The notes under the pieces are model-generated. The model was not told the origin of the DNA. It did no database searches and was given only the letters and a program-made list of their open reading frames with translations. DNA of 64,000 bases from Lunularia cruciata (lineage: Eukaryota > Streptophyta > Marchantiopsida > Lunulariales > Lunulariaceae): assembly GCA_948567375.1 (NCBI GenBank), contig OX419755.1:68886944-68950943 (forward strand). The letters are read 5' to 3'. A program made the translations under genes and the position numbers. Of this stretch, positions 46,184 to 54,951 are shown piece by piece. Position 1 is the first letter of the stretch. Each line of letters starts with the position of its first letter.

Positions 46184-47330
46184 CCCAAGCAGTAGGATCA
46201 GACTGAAACATGTTGGCATGGTGAGAAAAATCAGGAGATGGTGCTAAGTTGGCATGCATCTACCTTCTTATGTATATTTTTTGAGGCCTTGGTGGTATCT
46301 CTCTTAACACATACAAAAGAGTTGTTGAGATCATAGATCCAAAGGGTGGAGATATTGGTATAGGTCAATGAGACATTCATGATGATGTCTTAGTGATATA
46401 TTATTTTTGTATTGGTGTTATAAGTAGCACAATTGGTGCCGAGGAGAGAGATCATGTTTTTCAACAAGCCAGGTGGTTTAGATAAGCAGGTAGATACCTT
46501 CTTTGTGTATGAGAAGGATGGTAGAGTGCAAGTAGTACCACTTCCATATCAAAGATCATTGTTGGTGCATCATGCTCATGAGGAGCTAGGACATTTTGGA
46601 ATAAAGTGTATACATAGCTTACTCTAGAGTCATTCTTGGTGGTGTGATCTACATAACAATATATAGCAATTTTTTGTCAGATGTATGGTTAGTGAGAGAG
46701 TTAGAGCATCATTTAATGCTCCTACACCATAGTTACACCCATTACCCATCATGGGATTGGGTTACCATTTGAGTTTGGACTTTGCCAAACCTTTACCATT
46801 GACAATGAGATATCATTGGTATGTTTTGGTTAAGGTGAAGCACTTCTCCAAATGGGTTTAGTTAGTGTCACTTCTTGACAAGTCTAGTGAAGGGATGGCT
46901 TATTATTCTTAGATTAGGTTCTTAGTCATTTTGGTGCACTAGTTGAGGTTTTAATTGATCAAGGTATAAATTTCTTGGGAGAGTTTCAAGTTTTGTGTGG
47001 CAAGGTTTTGATTGATTATCATACCACCTCCCATGTTCACCGTGGGGCAAATGGCTTAGTAGAGAGTGGTTCAGATGGTGAAGAGAGGATTGTGGAAGTA
47101 TGGTTTGTAAAGAGGCCACTTGGGAGATTGGGATATCTAGTTACCTTGGTTGGCCATGGGCTATCAGTTCAGCCAGCAAGCCTCCTTAGTATCCTTCTCT
47201 CGTTACTTTTTATGCTATGGAAAGATCTAGATTTACTTGTAGCCATTCATCTTAATGATAATGTAGTTTTGGATGATTTAAATGTATGGGTGAGCATATG
47301 TTCTCAATAGGTAGAGATTTTTTAGAGAGT
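46184..47330 (+). pseudogene. Element D integrase
   Basis: After the C LTR, D resumes. The zinc-binding part has LLVHHAHEELGHFGIK with the histidine pair, then QFFVRCMVSERVRASFNAP, where the second cysteine of CX2C has become serine. The core follows: HPLPIMGLGYHLSLDFAKPL, HFSKWV, a VLIDQGI-like segment and ANGLVESGSDGEERIV-like. It ends near GDWDI*LPWLAMGYQFSQQ. The longest open pieces are 46433-46627 and 46975-47310. Stops and frameshifts make it dead. Confidence 0.8.
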
Positions 47331-47567
47331 GATGTCAATGGCCTTTGAGAACTTAACAATTGCTCAACATAAGGATACCTTACGCTATGCTACTATTGAA
47401 GGAGGAGGTTATAGATCCTTGATCTGCTGATTTGATCCAAGTGATTATATATATCTACAAAAGACTACACCTATGATACTTGATGTTATTACATGCCACA
47501 CTATCTTGAGAGTGCATGAGGTTCTGCCTTCTAGAGTCCTTGTGTGAGAAGGATGTGACGGTATTGT

Positions 47568-47800
47568 TTGGAAGGATCATGTGTGCAATTATGTACCATG
47601 CAAAAAATTGATGGCACTATGGACCCAAGCTTGGAACTTGTATGTGCAAGCTTGCGGTGTATGTTATATGGCTCTTTTGGTGGAATTGCTACTCTATTGG
47701 TGGGTGATAGTTTTTTTGAGAAGATGGCATATGGTATGTTTGACTCCCCTCACGGTGGTTCCTCAAGGACAATGATTATATCTTAGATGTACTTGAAGTA
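47568..47800 (+). pseudogene. Element D C-terminal PHD-finger relic
   Basis: One frame gives IDGTMDPSLELVCASLRCML and FGGIATLLVGDSF. The next frame gives RRWHMVCLTPLTVVPQGQ, then a TGA, then LYLRC. Spacing of Cys...WHMxC...P..VPxGQ(W)xxxxC matches a PHD finger (C4HC3). Several zinc ligands are replaced (Tyr, Gly, Phe). PHD fingers read histone H3 tails and stand at the C-terminus of pol in some Ty3 lineages, where others have chromodomains. The element is dead, but the lineage's domain plan is visible. Confidence 0.6.
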
Positions 47801-48081
47801 CAGCTAGTTCATCCTTTTTGTGGTATAGATTGCAAACAAGCTACTAATGATGGGGCTCAATAGCAACCGGCCTCTTGATCTTTTCACACTATAGGGCATA
47901 TCACATATTTGGAGTCAATGGCTATCTAGAATTAGAGTAATTTAACCGTCAACTAAGGATGAGATTGTGATACTTTAGAGTTCATGTATGGTTTATGTGT
48001 GATTTGTGCTTCTATAGTGTATGCTGTTGATAACAATATATATTGTGTAGCGAGATATATATATATATACAACATTATAGC
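47801..48081. other. 3' end of element D and AT repeat
   Basis: No protein is recognised. An (AT)n tract lies at 48053-48069. The end of D is probably near 47950, but no LTR is recognised. Confidence 0.35.
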
Positions 48082-48285
48082 TAGCATAGCTTGCACTCCA
48101 AGAAAGATTACTTCTAGAAGGAACTTTCATTTGAAGCTTCTTGGGAGTCTTGTATTTAGCTTCCCAATAAATACCATAACCCAAGCTCATGCTAGTCATT
48201 TGGATTTTCCTTCACTTGAGAGTTTTTGTAAGTCATCTTCCATTATGATCTTCCATTCTTCTATTTCTATTCTTGGTCTTTTACA
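48082..48285 (+). repeat. Truncated LTR of family A (3' portion)
   Basis: Starts in the AGCTTGCACTCCAAGAAAG block, includes AATAAATACC and CTCATGCTAG, and ends TTGGTCTTTTACA. The 5' part is missing. Confidence 0.75.
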
Positions 48286-48439
48286 ACTACTATATTCAAA
48301 GTTTTTAGAAATTTCCATCAAACATTGATAAATAAATTTGATATAACTATAGATTATTATTGGATATCATTGGTATTTGTAGATGTCCCAATATTTAATA
48401 ATAATTTTATAAATCTATGATTATTAAAACCCTACCTTC

Positions 48440-49175
48440 TTAGCTGTGGAAAAAGCAAAGCACCAACATTTTAGATATCCAAGTATAGAGGATATATTGT
48501 AAGGTCACCTCTTTATTCTCATAGCTTTGGAGTTATGTAAAGCTAATGAGTCATTTAGTATCTTTATGATTCATTGTTCTTTTGGAAGATAGAGGATAAT
48601 CACCTAAGATGCCTAAGTCATTATAGTCTTTGCCATGACACACAAGAGTAAATACTTTAAAAAAATAGTATATATTACAAATAACACTAACTATATAACT
48701 TTATTTATGATCCAAGATGATTAAAGTGATAGTAAAGGATATTGTGTTTTTGGATCATGTGCAATGCAATTTAAGAGTGGATAATTACCTGTCCTCTTAC
48801 ATGTGTAGCAAGCAAAGTGCCAACTGAGATATCCAAGTAGAAAGGATATGTAGCGGAGCACCTCTTTATTCTCCTAGCCTTGCAGTTATATGGAGCAATG
48901 AATATGTCATTAGACATGTTTGCTAGGATTGTGCAACAACTTATCATACTAGATGAAAAGGAAGACTATTATCATTTTTCTATTTTTCATCTTACTAGAC
49001 AATATGTACATTGCTCTATAGAGAGCATTGGCTTATGCAATCCAGAGGAGAAAAATCACACTAGGTGATGCTTCTTTGGATGCACATATGTGTATAGATT
49101 ATTTGGTTTCCGGAGCTCTAGAATTTTCTTCCTCTGGTCCAATTAGGACTTAGTCTTATTTTAACTTTTTAGATT
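48440..49175 (+). pseudogene. LINE 3' tails, two partial copies in tandem
   Basis: 48440-48560 matches LINE copy 1 at about 14940-15050. 48570-49175 then restarts further upstream in the LINE, matching about 14700-15360. The second piece includes CAGTTATATGGAGCAATGAATA and TACATTGCTCTATAGAGAGC, with MQLYGAMNMSLDMFARIVQQ as the protein trace. Only the C-terminal, nuclease-like end is present. Confidence 0.65.
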
Positions 49176-49729
49176 CTATCCTTGATGATTTAGTGATGTC
49201 TTTAATCCTTCTTGTTAGCATATACTGGTTCCTTTCAGTCTATAATCTTCTCACTAGGACTAGTAATGTATCCATGTTATGTACAGAACATGGTCATCCT
49301 CTTGGATAGAATCTTTCTTAATACCTTCATCAATAGAAGTGTTATATTTTCCTCAATTAAACCATGGCTTGAACAACATGATACCAAGAACATTGTTAAA
49401 TGTTTTTTTTATAGTAATTAATGTCAATCAATGAGATACCAAGTCCTCTTTCATACATGGAATAAGGTTAATCAATGAATATCTATTATCAAAAAATTGC
49501 ATCAAGTGCAAGGTGAACTTTCTACATAATTTTATTTAGTTATTATTAATTAATTTAAATAATAATAATAATAATAATATTGAATTTTGATTTATTGGTA
49601 CAATTATTTACTTGAAGAGATGTTCAAAATGCATCTAGTGATCTTGCTTATTACTAATTGAATTTAATTGAGTTAATTACTTGAATCTAATTAACTATGA
49701 CTTATATTATGATATTTAATTTAGATATA
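49176..49729. other. AT-rich noncoding stretch with (AAT)n
   Basis: An (AAT)n microsatellite lies at 49558-49579. Nothing else is recognised. Confidence 0.5.
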
Positions 49730-49976
49730 TGTCAAAGGTAAATGGTCCAAATCAAGAATACACAAGAAATGCATTGAACATGGTAGACACAAGAAAATAT
49801 TTGGTTCACCTCATTGACACTATGTCCATACGAACACATCGGTAGCTTTATTGATAATACAACTAATGTATCACAGAGAGCTTTTACCAGCTCTCTCATA
49901 TAGTAGCCCAGCCATAGTCAAACTGATTGCAATCAAATTAACTCTACTTACTCTAGACCTCAGTTAACTCCTAACA
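49730..49976 (-). repeat. Putative 3' LTR of copia element E
   Basis: On the minus strand a purine tract CAAGGAGGAGAT is followed at 49976 by TGTTAGGAGTTAAC, the usual start of a copia 3' LTR. The left end at 49730 (TGTCAAAGG on the plus strand) is a guess from TG/CA symmetry, giving 247 bp. The partner LTR is outside the window. Confidence 0.6.
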
Positions 49977-50199
49977 ATCTCCTCCTTGACTCATGTCGTG
50001 GGGTCCTTAACCTTTATAACCTATATGATTACTCTATGGGATGTCCTAGAAGGAAGCCTAACATAGGTCTCTCTTTAAACTAGAGTTAACTAGAACTAAG
50101 CCATAGCTTTAAGATGATAGAGTAAAATCATATATAAAGATAACACAATTGTAGTATACTCTACTTGTGCCCATATGCAACACCTGCAGTTTGACACAA

Positions 50200-51599
50200 T
50201 GTTTCAAAAACTTTCCAAAGAAATCACTTTTGTAAAAGCATCAGCAAGGTTGAGTTTACAATCAATCTTGGCTAGCTCAATCATTTTGTTAGACATAGCT
50301 TGTCTGAGAAAATGATACTTGATGCCAATGTGCTTCACTCTACTGTCCATTGCCTGATTCATAGCTAGATGTAAAGCACTCTGGCTATCACAATGAAGAT
50401 TCATAATGTCATGTGTCAATCCCATCTTTGTTATAAGCCTATCCAACTAGATTGCTTCCTTCGTTGCTTTTGCTATTGCTAGATACTCACCTTCTGTAGT
50501 ATACTGAGCTACACACTTCTGCAATGTAGATCTCCAACTTATGCATCCACCTCTAAGTGTGAACACATACCTAGTCATAGATTTCCTCCCATCCACATCT
50601 TGTCCATAGTCAACATCTACATAGCCACTAAGTGACTTGGCATTGTAGGATTTAACACAAGGCCAAAATCAAATGTACCCTTGAGATATTTGAGGATCCA
50701 CTTCACAACTTCCAAATGTATCCTCTTTAGATTTGACATGTATCTGCTAGTCTTGCCCATAGCTAGAGCAATATCAAGCCTAGTGCAAATCTTCCAAAAA
50801 CACAAGACTTCCTATTGCCTTGTCATTGGGGATCTTGGATATCAAATCTTTCTCCATGGAATCTGTTGGACAAAGAGCTGATGAAAGCTTGAAGTGAGGA
50901 GCTAAAGGAGTACTCACAACCTTGCAATTCTCCATGTTAAAACTCACAAGTACCTTTCTAGCATACTTCCCTTGAGTTAACCACAACTTCCCATCCTCCA
51001 AGTTTCTTTGGATCTCCAACCTCAAAATCCTCCTTGCTGTACCCAAGATCTTTCATTCTAAACTCAAAACTCAAGAGAGCTTTGAGCTTATCAACATCAG
51101 ATCTGTTCCTAGCTGCAATAAGCATATCATCCACATAGAGTACCAGAACAATGAAGCCAAAGACTTAATTACTCACCTTTTTCATGTATACACAAGGATC
51201 AAACACACTCCATTTAAATCCTTGTGACCTCATGAAATCATCAAACCATTTGTTCCACTATCTAGAGGCTGATTCAATCCATACAAGGATTTAAACAACC
51301 TCAACCTTATCATCTTGGCTTTTCTTCACAAAGCCCATAGGCTGTCTCATGAAGATCACTGCATCTAAATTGCTATAGAGGAAAGCAGTGACAACATCCA
51401 TTTGATCTAAGATAAGACCAGAGAAAGTCACAAGTACACAAAATATGCAAATAGTGGCATACTTAACAACTAGAGAGTAGACCTTATTGTAATCCACACG
51501 TTTTTCTTGTGTGTATCCCTTGGCCACCAACTTAGCTTTGTAGATCTTCTTTTCTCCATTAGTGAGGCTATCTTTCAGTTTGTAGACCCACTTATTGTT
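50200..51599 (-). pseudogene. Copia E reverse transcriptase and RNase H
   Basis: Minus-strand motifs are NNKWVYKLKDSLTNGEKK, YKAKLVAKGYTQEKRVDY, VVTAFLYSNLDAVIFMRQP, catalytic LVLYVDDMLIAARNRS (about 51147-51100), FEFRMKDLGTARRILRLEI, LTQGKYARKVLVSFNMEN, YTTEGEYLAIAKATKEAI, CDSQSALHLAMNQAMDSRVK and HIGIKYHFLRQ. These cover RT and copia-type RNase H. Stops and frameshifts occur near 51290, 51250, 50780 and 50450. The missing RT start is beyond C1, at 63806-64000. Confidence 0.85.
51595..51599 (+). repeat. Putative decayed target duplication of C1
   Basis: TTGTT at 51595-51599 against CTGTC at 63806-63810: three of five bases match and the other two are C/T differences. Confidence 0.5.
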
Positions 51600-52315
51600 T
51601 GTAATACTCCGAGGACAAGAGAAGAGAGAAAACATAGATCACTTCTCTTTATTCTATGGACAACAAGGATCTCCTCCAAGGAAGCTCCACCATAGGATTA
51701 GGCACATAGATAGGTGACATGTCAGCAAGCTCCACCCTTGGATTACTTACTTGGATGGGTGACATGTTGGTCTAGGTCATATTTGGTTGGTCAAACAAGC
51801 TTTGACCAGAGGGAATTTTTTAGGGAATTTTCCTATAGGAGTCTCAGAATCACGTAAGGTACCATTAGAAAGCTCTCGACTAGACAAACCAGGGGGAAGG
51901 GAAGGCTAGCCTATCTTGCTCTAAAGGGGGAGGGGGGGATCTGCACATTTTCAAGGCCTAATTCATCCGTTTAGGCTTCCAAAATTGCCTTCAAAGATTT
52001 TAGACATATTTTAGTTCCTACTCTATTAGTAGAAGTCCCCTTTTGGTGATACCTCTTTCTGATCTGTTTAGTCCATCATGTGTAATATCCTTCTAGATAT
52101 TACCAAACCAATTCTCACCTTTAATCATATGTCTAGCTATTGGTTCTAAGGTTCTCAAGTCTATTTTGGTTTTTGCCTTATCAGTAGAAGTACTCTTTTG
52201 GTGATACTTCTATTTGATCTATTTTGACCATCATGTATAGCATCATTCTAGACTCTAGCATCATCACCAAACCAAATTTCACATCTAGATAATATGGCTA
52301 GCTCTTGGTATTATA
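51600..52315 (-). repeat. 3' LTR of C1
   Basis: 716 bp, TGTAATACTCCGAGGAC ... GGTATTATA on the plus strand. It is shorter than the 5' LTR (741 bp), partly in the region where the first 50 bases carry the HINDIII-free leader present in other copies, and in the G-run region near 51926-51939. Confidence 0.88.
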
Positions 52316-52349
52316 GACCTCCCTCCTTTTAAGACGCAATGTCCTTGTT

Positions 52350-53367
52350 GTGCAATTGTTGCTCAAATGCTTGCACCAACACCGGTGCATGTGTCAAATT
52401 GGCAGCGGGCTCCCAGGTTGCTTCATAGAGGGGGTAACCTTTCCACTATACTAGATAGTCCACCCACAAATGGTGAGTACCACATATGCATTTTTGGAGA
52501 ATACGCTCCACTTCATATTCCTCTATGTCATCAATGAGTCTTGGACAAGGTTAAATGTCTTGTGTGGAATGACCCTGGCTTGATCAGGGAGCATATCTAC
52601 ATAGTAGGGAAATATGGAACACTGGATGGATCTTCATGTGTGGTGGTAGCTCAAGGTGATAGGCCACAGTGCCGACGTGACGAAGAATCAAGAAAGGCCC
52701 AATAAAACAAGGTTTGAGCTTACAAGATCCAACTAATGTGAGGTTGGTTGTCGATAGCCATACTTGATCCCCAATGTTGAACTCCATGTGCCTCCGGTGT
52801 GCATCAACATACTGCTTTTGTCAATTTTGTGCAATCTGTAATCTATGTTTGGCGCTCTCCACACCTTGTTGGATTTTATAAAAAAATGTGTTGATTGCAT
52901 CGACCTTGGTAGCCACTGGACGGATCTTCATCAAGCTAGAAGGTGTGAAGGGATGCTCATCATACATGAGGAAGAATGGAGTGACCTGGGTGGATGCATT
53001 CACTTAATTGTTGTAAGCAAATTCTACCAACGAGAGTATGGTGTCCCACCTCTCTTGCTCTTCCAAGGTGAAGCCGTGTAACATGTCTTCAATTGTGCAA
53101 TTAGCCTGCTCTATTTGGCCATCTATTTGTGGGTGGTAAGTTGTGGACATGGCCAACTTGGTTTTGAAGAAACCAAAGAGTGTTTGCCAAAACAAACTAG
53201 TGAATTGAGTACCCCTATGGGTGATGAGTACTCTAGACAAGCCATGTTAAGAGAAGATTGTATCGAAGTACAATTGAGCAAGTTGTAAGGTGGTCACATC
53301 CTTGGTGGTAGGGCGTACATGAATAATTTTGTTGAGCTGGTCCACAAAGACCACAATGGAGTCAAAC
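52350..53367 (-). pseudogene. C1 integrase 3' half and chromodomain
   Basis: Downstream of A2 on the minus strand are VVFVDQLNKIIHVRPTTKDV, then SRVLITHRGTQFTSLFWQTL, TTYHPQIDGQIEQANCTIED, WDTILSLVEFAYNN, MEFNIGDQVWLSTTNL and LKPCFIGPFLILRHVG. The chromodomain is at about 52525-52360: EYEVERILQK, a stop, then WKGYPLYEATWEPAANL. Chromodomains bind methylated histone H3 and guide integration. Several stops are present. Confidence 0.85.
53363..53367 (+). repeat. Target-site duplication CAAAC, left of A2
   Basis: CAAAC at 53363-53367 equals CAAAC at 58991-58995. Removing A2 restores the C1 integrase reading. Confidence 0.95.
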
Positions 53368-53501
53368 TGGAACAATATGGAGTTTAGAGACGAAGTTAGT
53401 CGGGCTTACAAAGTAGAGAATAGCCTAGAATATTCTAGAATCATCTAAGAAGCTTCTTAGGAACCTTCCCAACTAGTTAACTTGCACCCTAAGCAGGTAG
53501 C

Positions 53502-53649
53502 TTCTAGAAGGAAGCTTCTAGAAGATTCTAACTAGCTTAGCTTGCACGCCAAGTAGGCGGCTTCTAGAAGAAAGCTTCTTGAGAAGCTTCCTAGTTAACT
53601 TGGCTTGCACTCCAAGAAAGCGGCTCAAGGAAGCTTCTTGAGAAGCTTC
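53502..53649 (+). promoter_or_regulatory. Clustered heat-shock-element-like sites in the A2 5' LTR
   Basis: GAAGCTTCTAGAAGATTC at 53511-53528 is four consecutive alternating nGAAn/nTTCn pentamers, the HSF binding consensus. TTCtaGAA precedes it at 53502-53509. Further blocks are TTCtaGAA (53562-53569), GAAgcTTC (53583-53590), GAAgcTTC (53630-53637) and GAAgcTTC (53642-53649). They sit just upstream of the TATA box. The consensus is known; HSF binding is inference. Confidence 0.7.
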
Positions 53650-53668
53650 AAGAGTCTTGTATGCTACC

Positions 53669-53676
53669 TATAAATA
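53669..53676 (+). promoter_or_regulatory. TATA box of the A2 5' LTR
   Basis: TATAAATA, 20 bp after the last TTC/GAA block. The same box is at 58880-58887 in the 3' LTR and in the other A LTRs. Confidence 0.75.
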
Positions 53677-53780
53677 CCAAGGCCGAAGCTCATGCTAGGC
53701 ATTCGGAGTTTTCCCTCATTCAAGTGTCCCAATGTGAGTTTCCATTCTCCTATTTCTCTCATTGGTTTCGGTCTTTTACA

Positions 53781-53793
53781 TTGGTATCAGAGC
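53781..53793 (+). other. A2 primer binding site, tRNA-iMet
   Basis: TTGGTATCAGAGC directly after the 5' LTR, an exact plant initiator-Met-type PBS. Confidence 0.95.
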
Positions 53794-53796
53794 ATG

Positions 53797-53988
53797 AATG
53801 GGATGGATGGAATTTATGGACCACCAAATCCACTTCCGCCAAACCATTGGGACTTTCATGTCCAGATATTAACGAAGCATCGTTTCACACAATTCATCAC
53901 CTCACGCTTTGGGCATGATTTTCTACATATGATCACCGTGTCAGAGGAACCCTTGATACTTCCAGTTGTAACTTATGGAGAACGGTAG
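53797..53988 (+). CDS. A2 leader ORF, upstream of gag
   Basis: The ATG at 53797 follows the PBS by a few bases; a second in-frame ATG (53806) begins MDGIYGPPNPLPPNHWDF. FITSRFGHDFLHMI and LPVVTYGER follow, then TAG, where A1 reads Trp. It is in the gag frame but separated from gag (54052) by stops, one shared by A1-A3. Function unknown. Confidence 0.6.
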   Translation, partial: NGMDGIYGPPNPLPPNHWDFHVQILTKHRFTQFITSRFGHDFLHMITVSEEPLILPVVTYGER

Positions 53989-54051
53989 ACATGTTGTATC
54001 TATGTGTTAATCAACTAGATAAATTGAGGATAGTGGAATAGAGTAGTAGCG

Positions 54052-54951
54052 ATGGCAGCAATACCGGATGTTATCCTTGCAATGCAACAACAAATTGAGC
54101 ATCTTACTTGATTGTTGGATGAACCAGACCAGCAACAACGAGAATAGATAGACAGAGCGCCAGTTTGAGATGAAGAAGATCGCATTCAATTTCCAAAACC
54201 CAAGGTGTTTGAAAGCAAGAATCTTCCAGGCACCATGGAGAATTTTGTGTTTGACTGTGAACGTTACTTTGAAGCCACCAATCTTCAAGATGAGCGGAAA
54301 CAAATTCTCTTGGCTTCTAGCCAATTGGATGGCATGGCAAAACTTTGGTGGCAATTCCAAGTAGAAAGAGCTGAACGACAAATTGTTACACCAATTTTGA
54401 CATGGGCAGAATTCAAAGATGCAATACTTGGTCGATTTTAGACTATAAATGCCACCCGAGCTGCACAAGATAAATTGGCGGAGTTGAGGTAGACTGGCTT
54501 AGTGAGAAGCTACATCACACAATTTCAGAATATCATCATGCAAATTCCAAATATCCAAGAAGGTGAAGTTCTGGATCGATTTGTGCGAGGATTGAAGTCA
54601 CAAACCAGATTGGAGGTGACCATTCAAGAGCCACAGAACATAGAAGAAGCCATGCAATTGGCTGAGCATTTTGATTCCTTAGTTGCGACAACTTGGTCTC
54701 GACCTCGACCTACACAAAACCTACCATTACCACGAGTAGAAGAACCGGTACCAATGGAGATTGATGCTATTCAACAAAGACCACTTGGCACAGCAGATGG
54801 AGAAAGATTACGACAAAATAGAGGTTGCTTTTATTGTCGCCAAGTTCAACATTGCATTGCTGAATGTTCACTTAGAAATGGGCGACCTCAACAAGTTGCC
54901 CAGATGGAGTCTGTGGAACAGAATGATCACGGAAACAAAGAATCCCAGTAG
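54052..54951 (+). pseudogene. gag: A2 gag
   Basis: Starts MAAIPDVILAMQQQIEH and reads in one frame to TAG at 54949-54951. Capsid motifs are PKPKVFESKNLPGTMENFVF, LASSQLDGMAKLWWQF and RSYITQFQNIIMQIPNIQEG. The zinc knuckle CFYCRQVQHCIAEC is canonical CX2CX4HX4C at about 54829-54870. Stops occur in the first half only: TGA 54109 (CGA in A1) and others near 54148, 54167, 54439 and 54490. The second half (54502-54951) is open for 149 codons. Confidence 0.88.

Larger units (their letters stand above)
25500..47950 (+). mobile_element. Old Ty3/gypsy element D, split by four insertions
   Basis: Collinear pieces on the plus strand are gag with two zinc knuckles (to about 27700), a protease/linker region (27700-30240), RT (30240-30951), the RT-RNase H boundary (31703-31847), RNase H (39663-40150), integrase (46184-47330) and a C-terminal PHD-like region (47568-47800). 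The interruptions are a solo A LTR (26409-26913), a solo C LTR (30957-31697), element B (31848-39662) and a C LTR with A3 (40151-46183). Stops and frameshifts are everywhere. I could not identify the element's own LTRs, so both ends are approximate. Confidence 0.8.
53368..53780 (+). repeat. 5' LTR of A2
   Basis: 413 bp, TGGAACAATATGG (third base changed from TGT) ... CGGTCTTTTACA. The U3 holds the heat-shock-element array (53502-53649) and a TATA box. Confidence 0.94.

Noticed and set aside
40146-46188. A target duplication around the C LTR in D (TCTAG/CCCAA)
   Set aside because: Only two of five bases match; I do not claim it.
53500-53650. CRISPR-like or satellite array from the repeated AAGCTTCTAGAAGG blocks
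   Set aside because: The blocks are irregular in spacing and confined to one LTR family; overlapping HSF sites are a better description, and CRISPR arrays are not expected in a plant nucleus.
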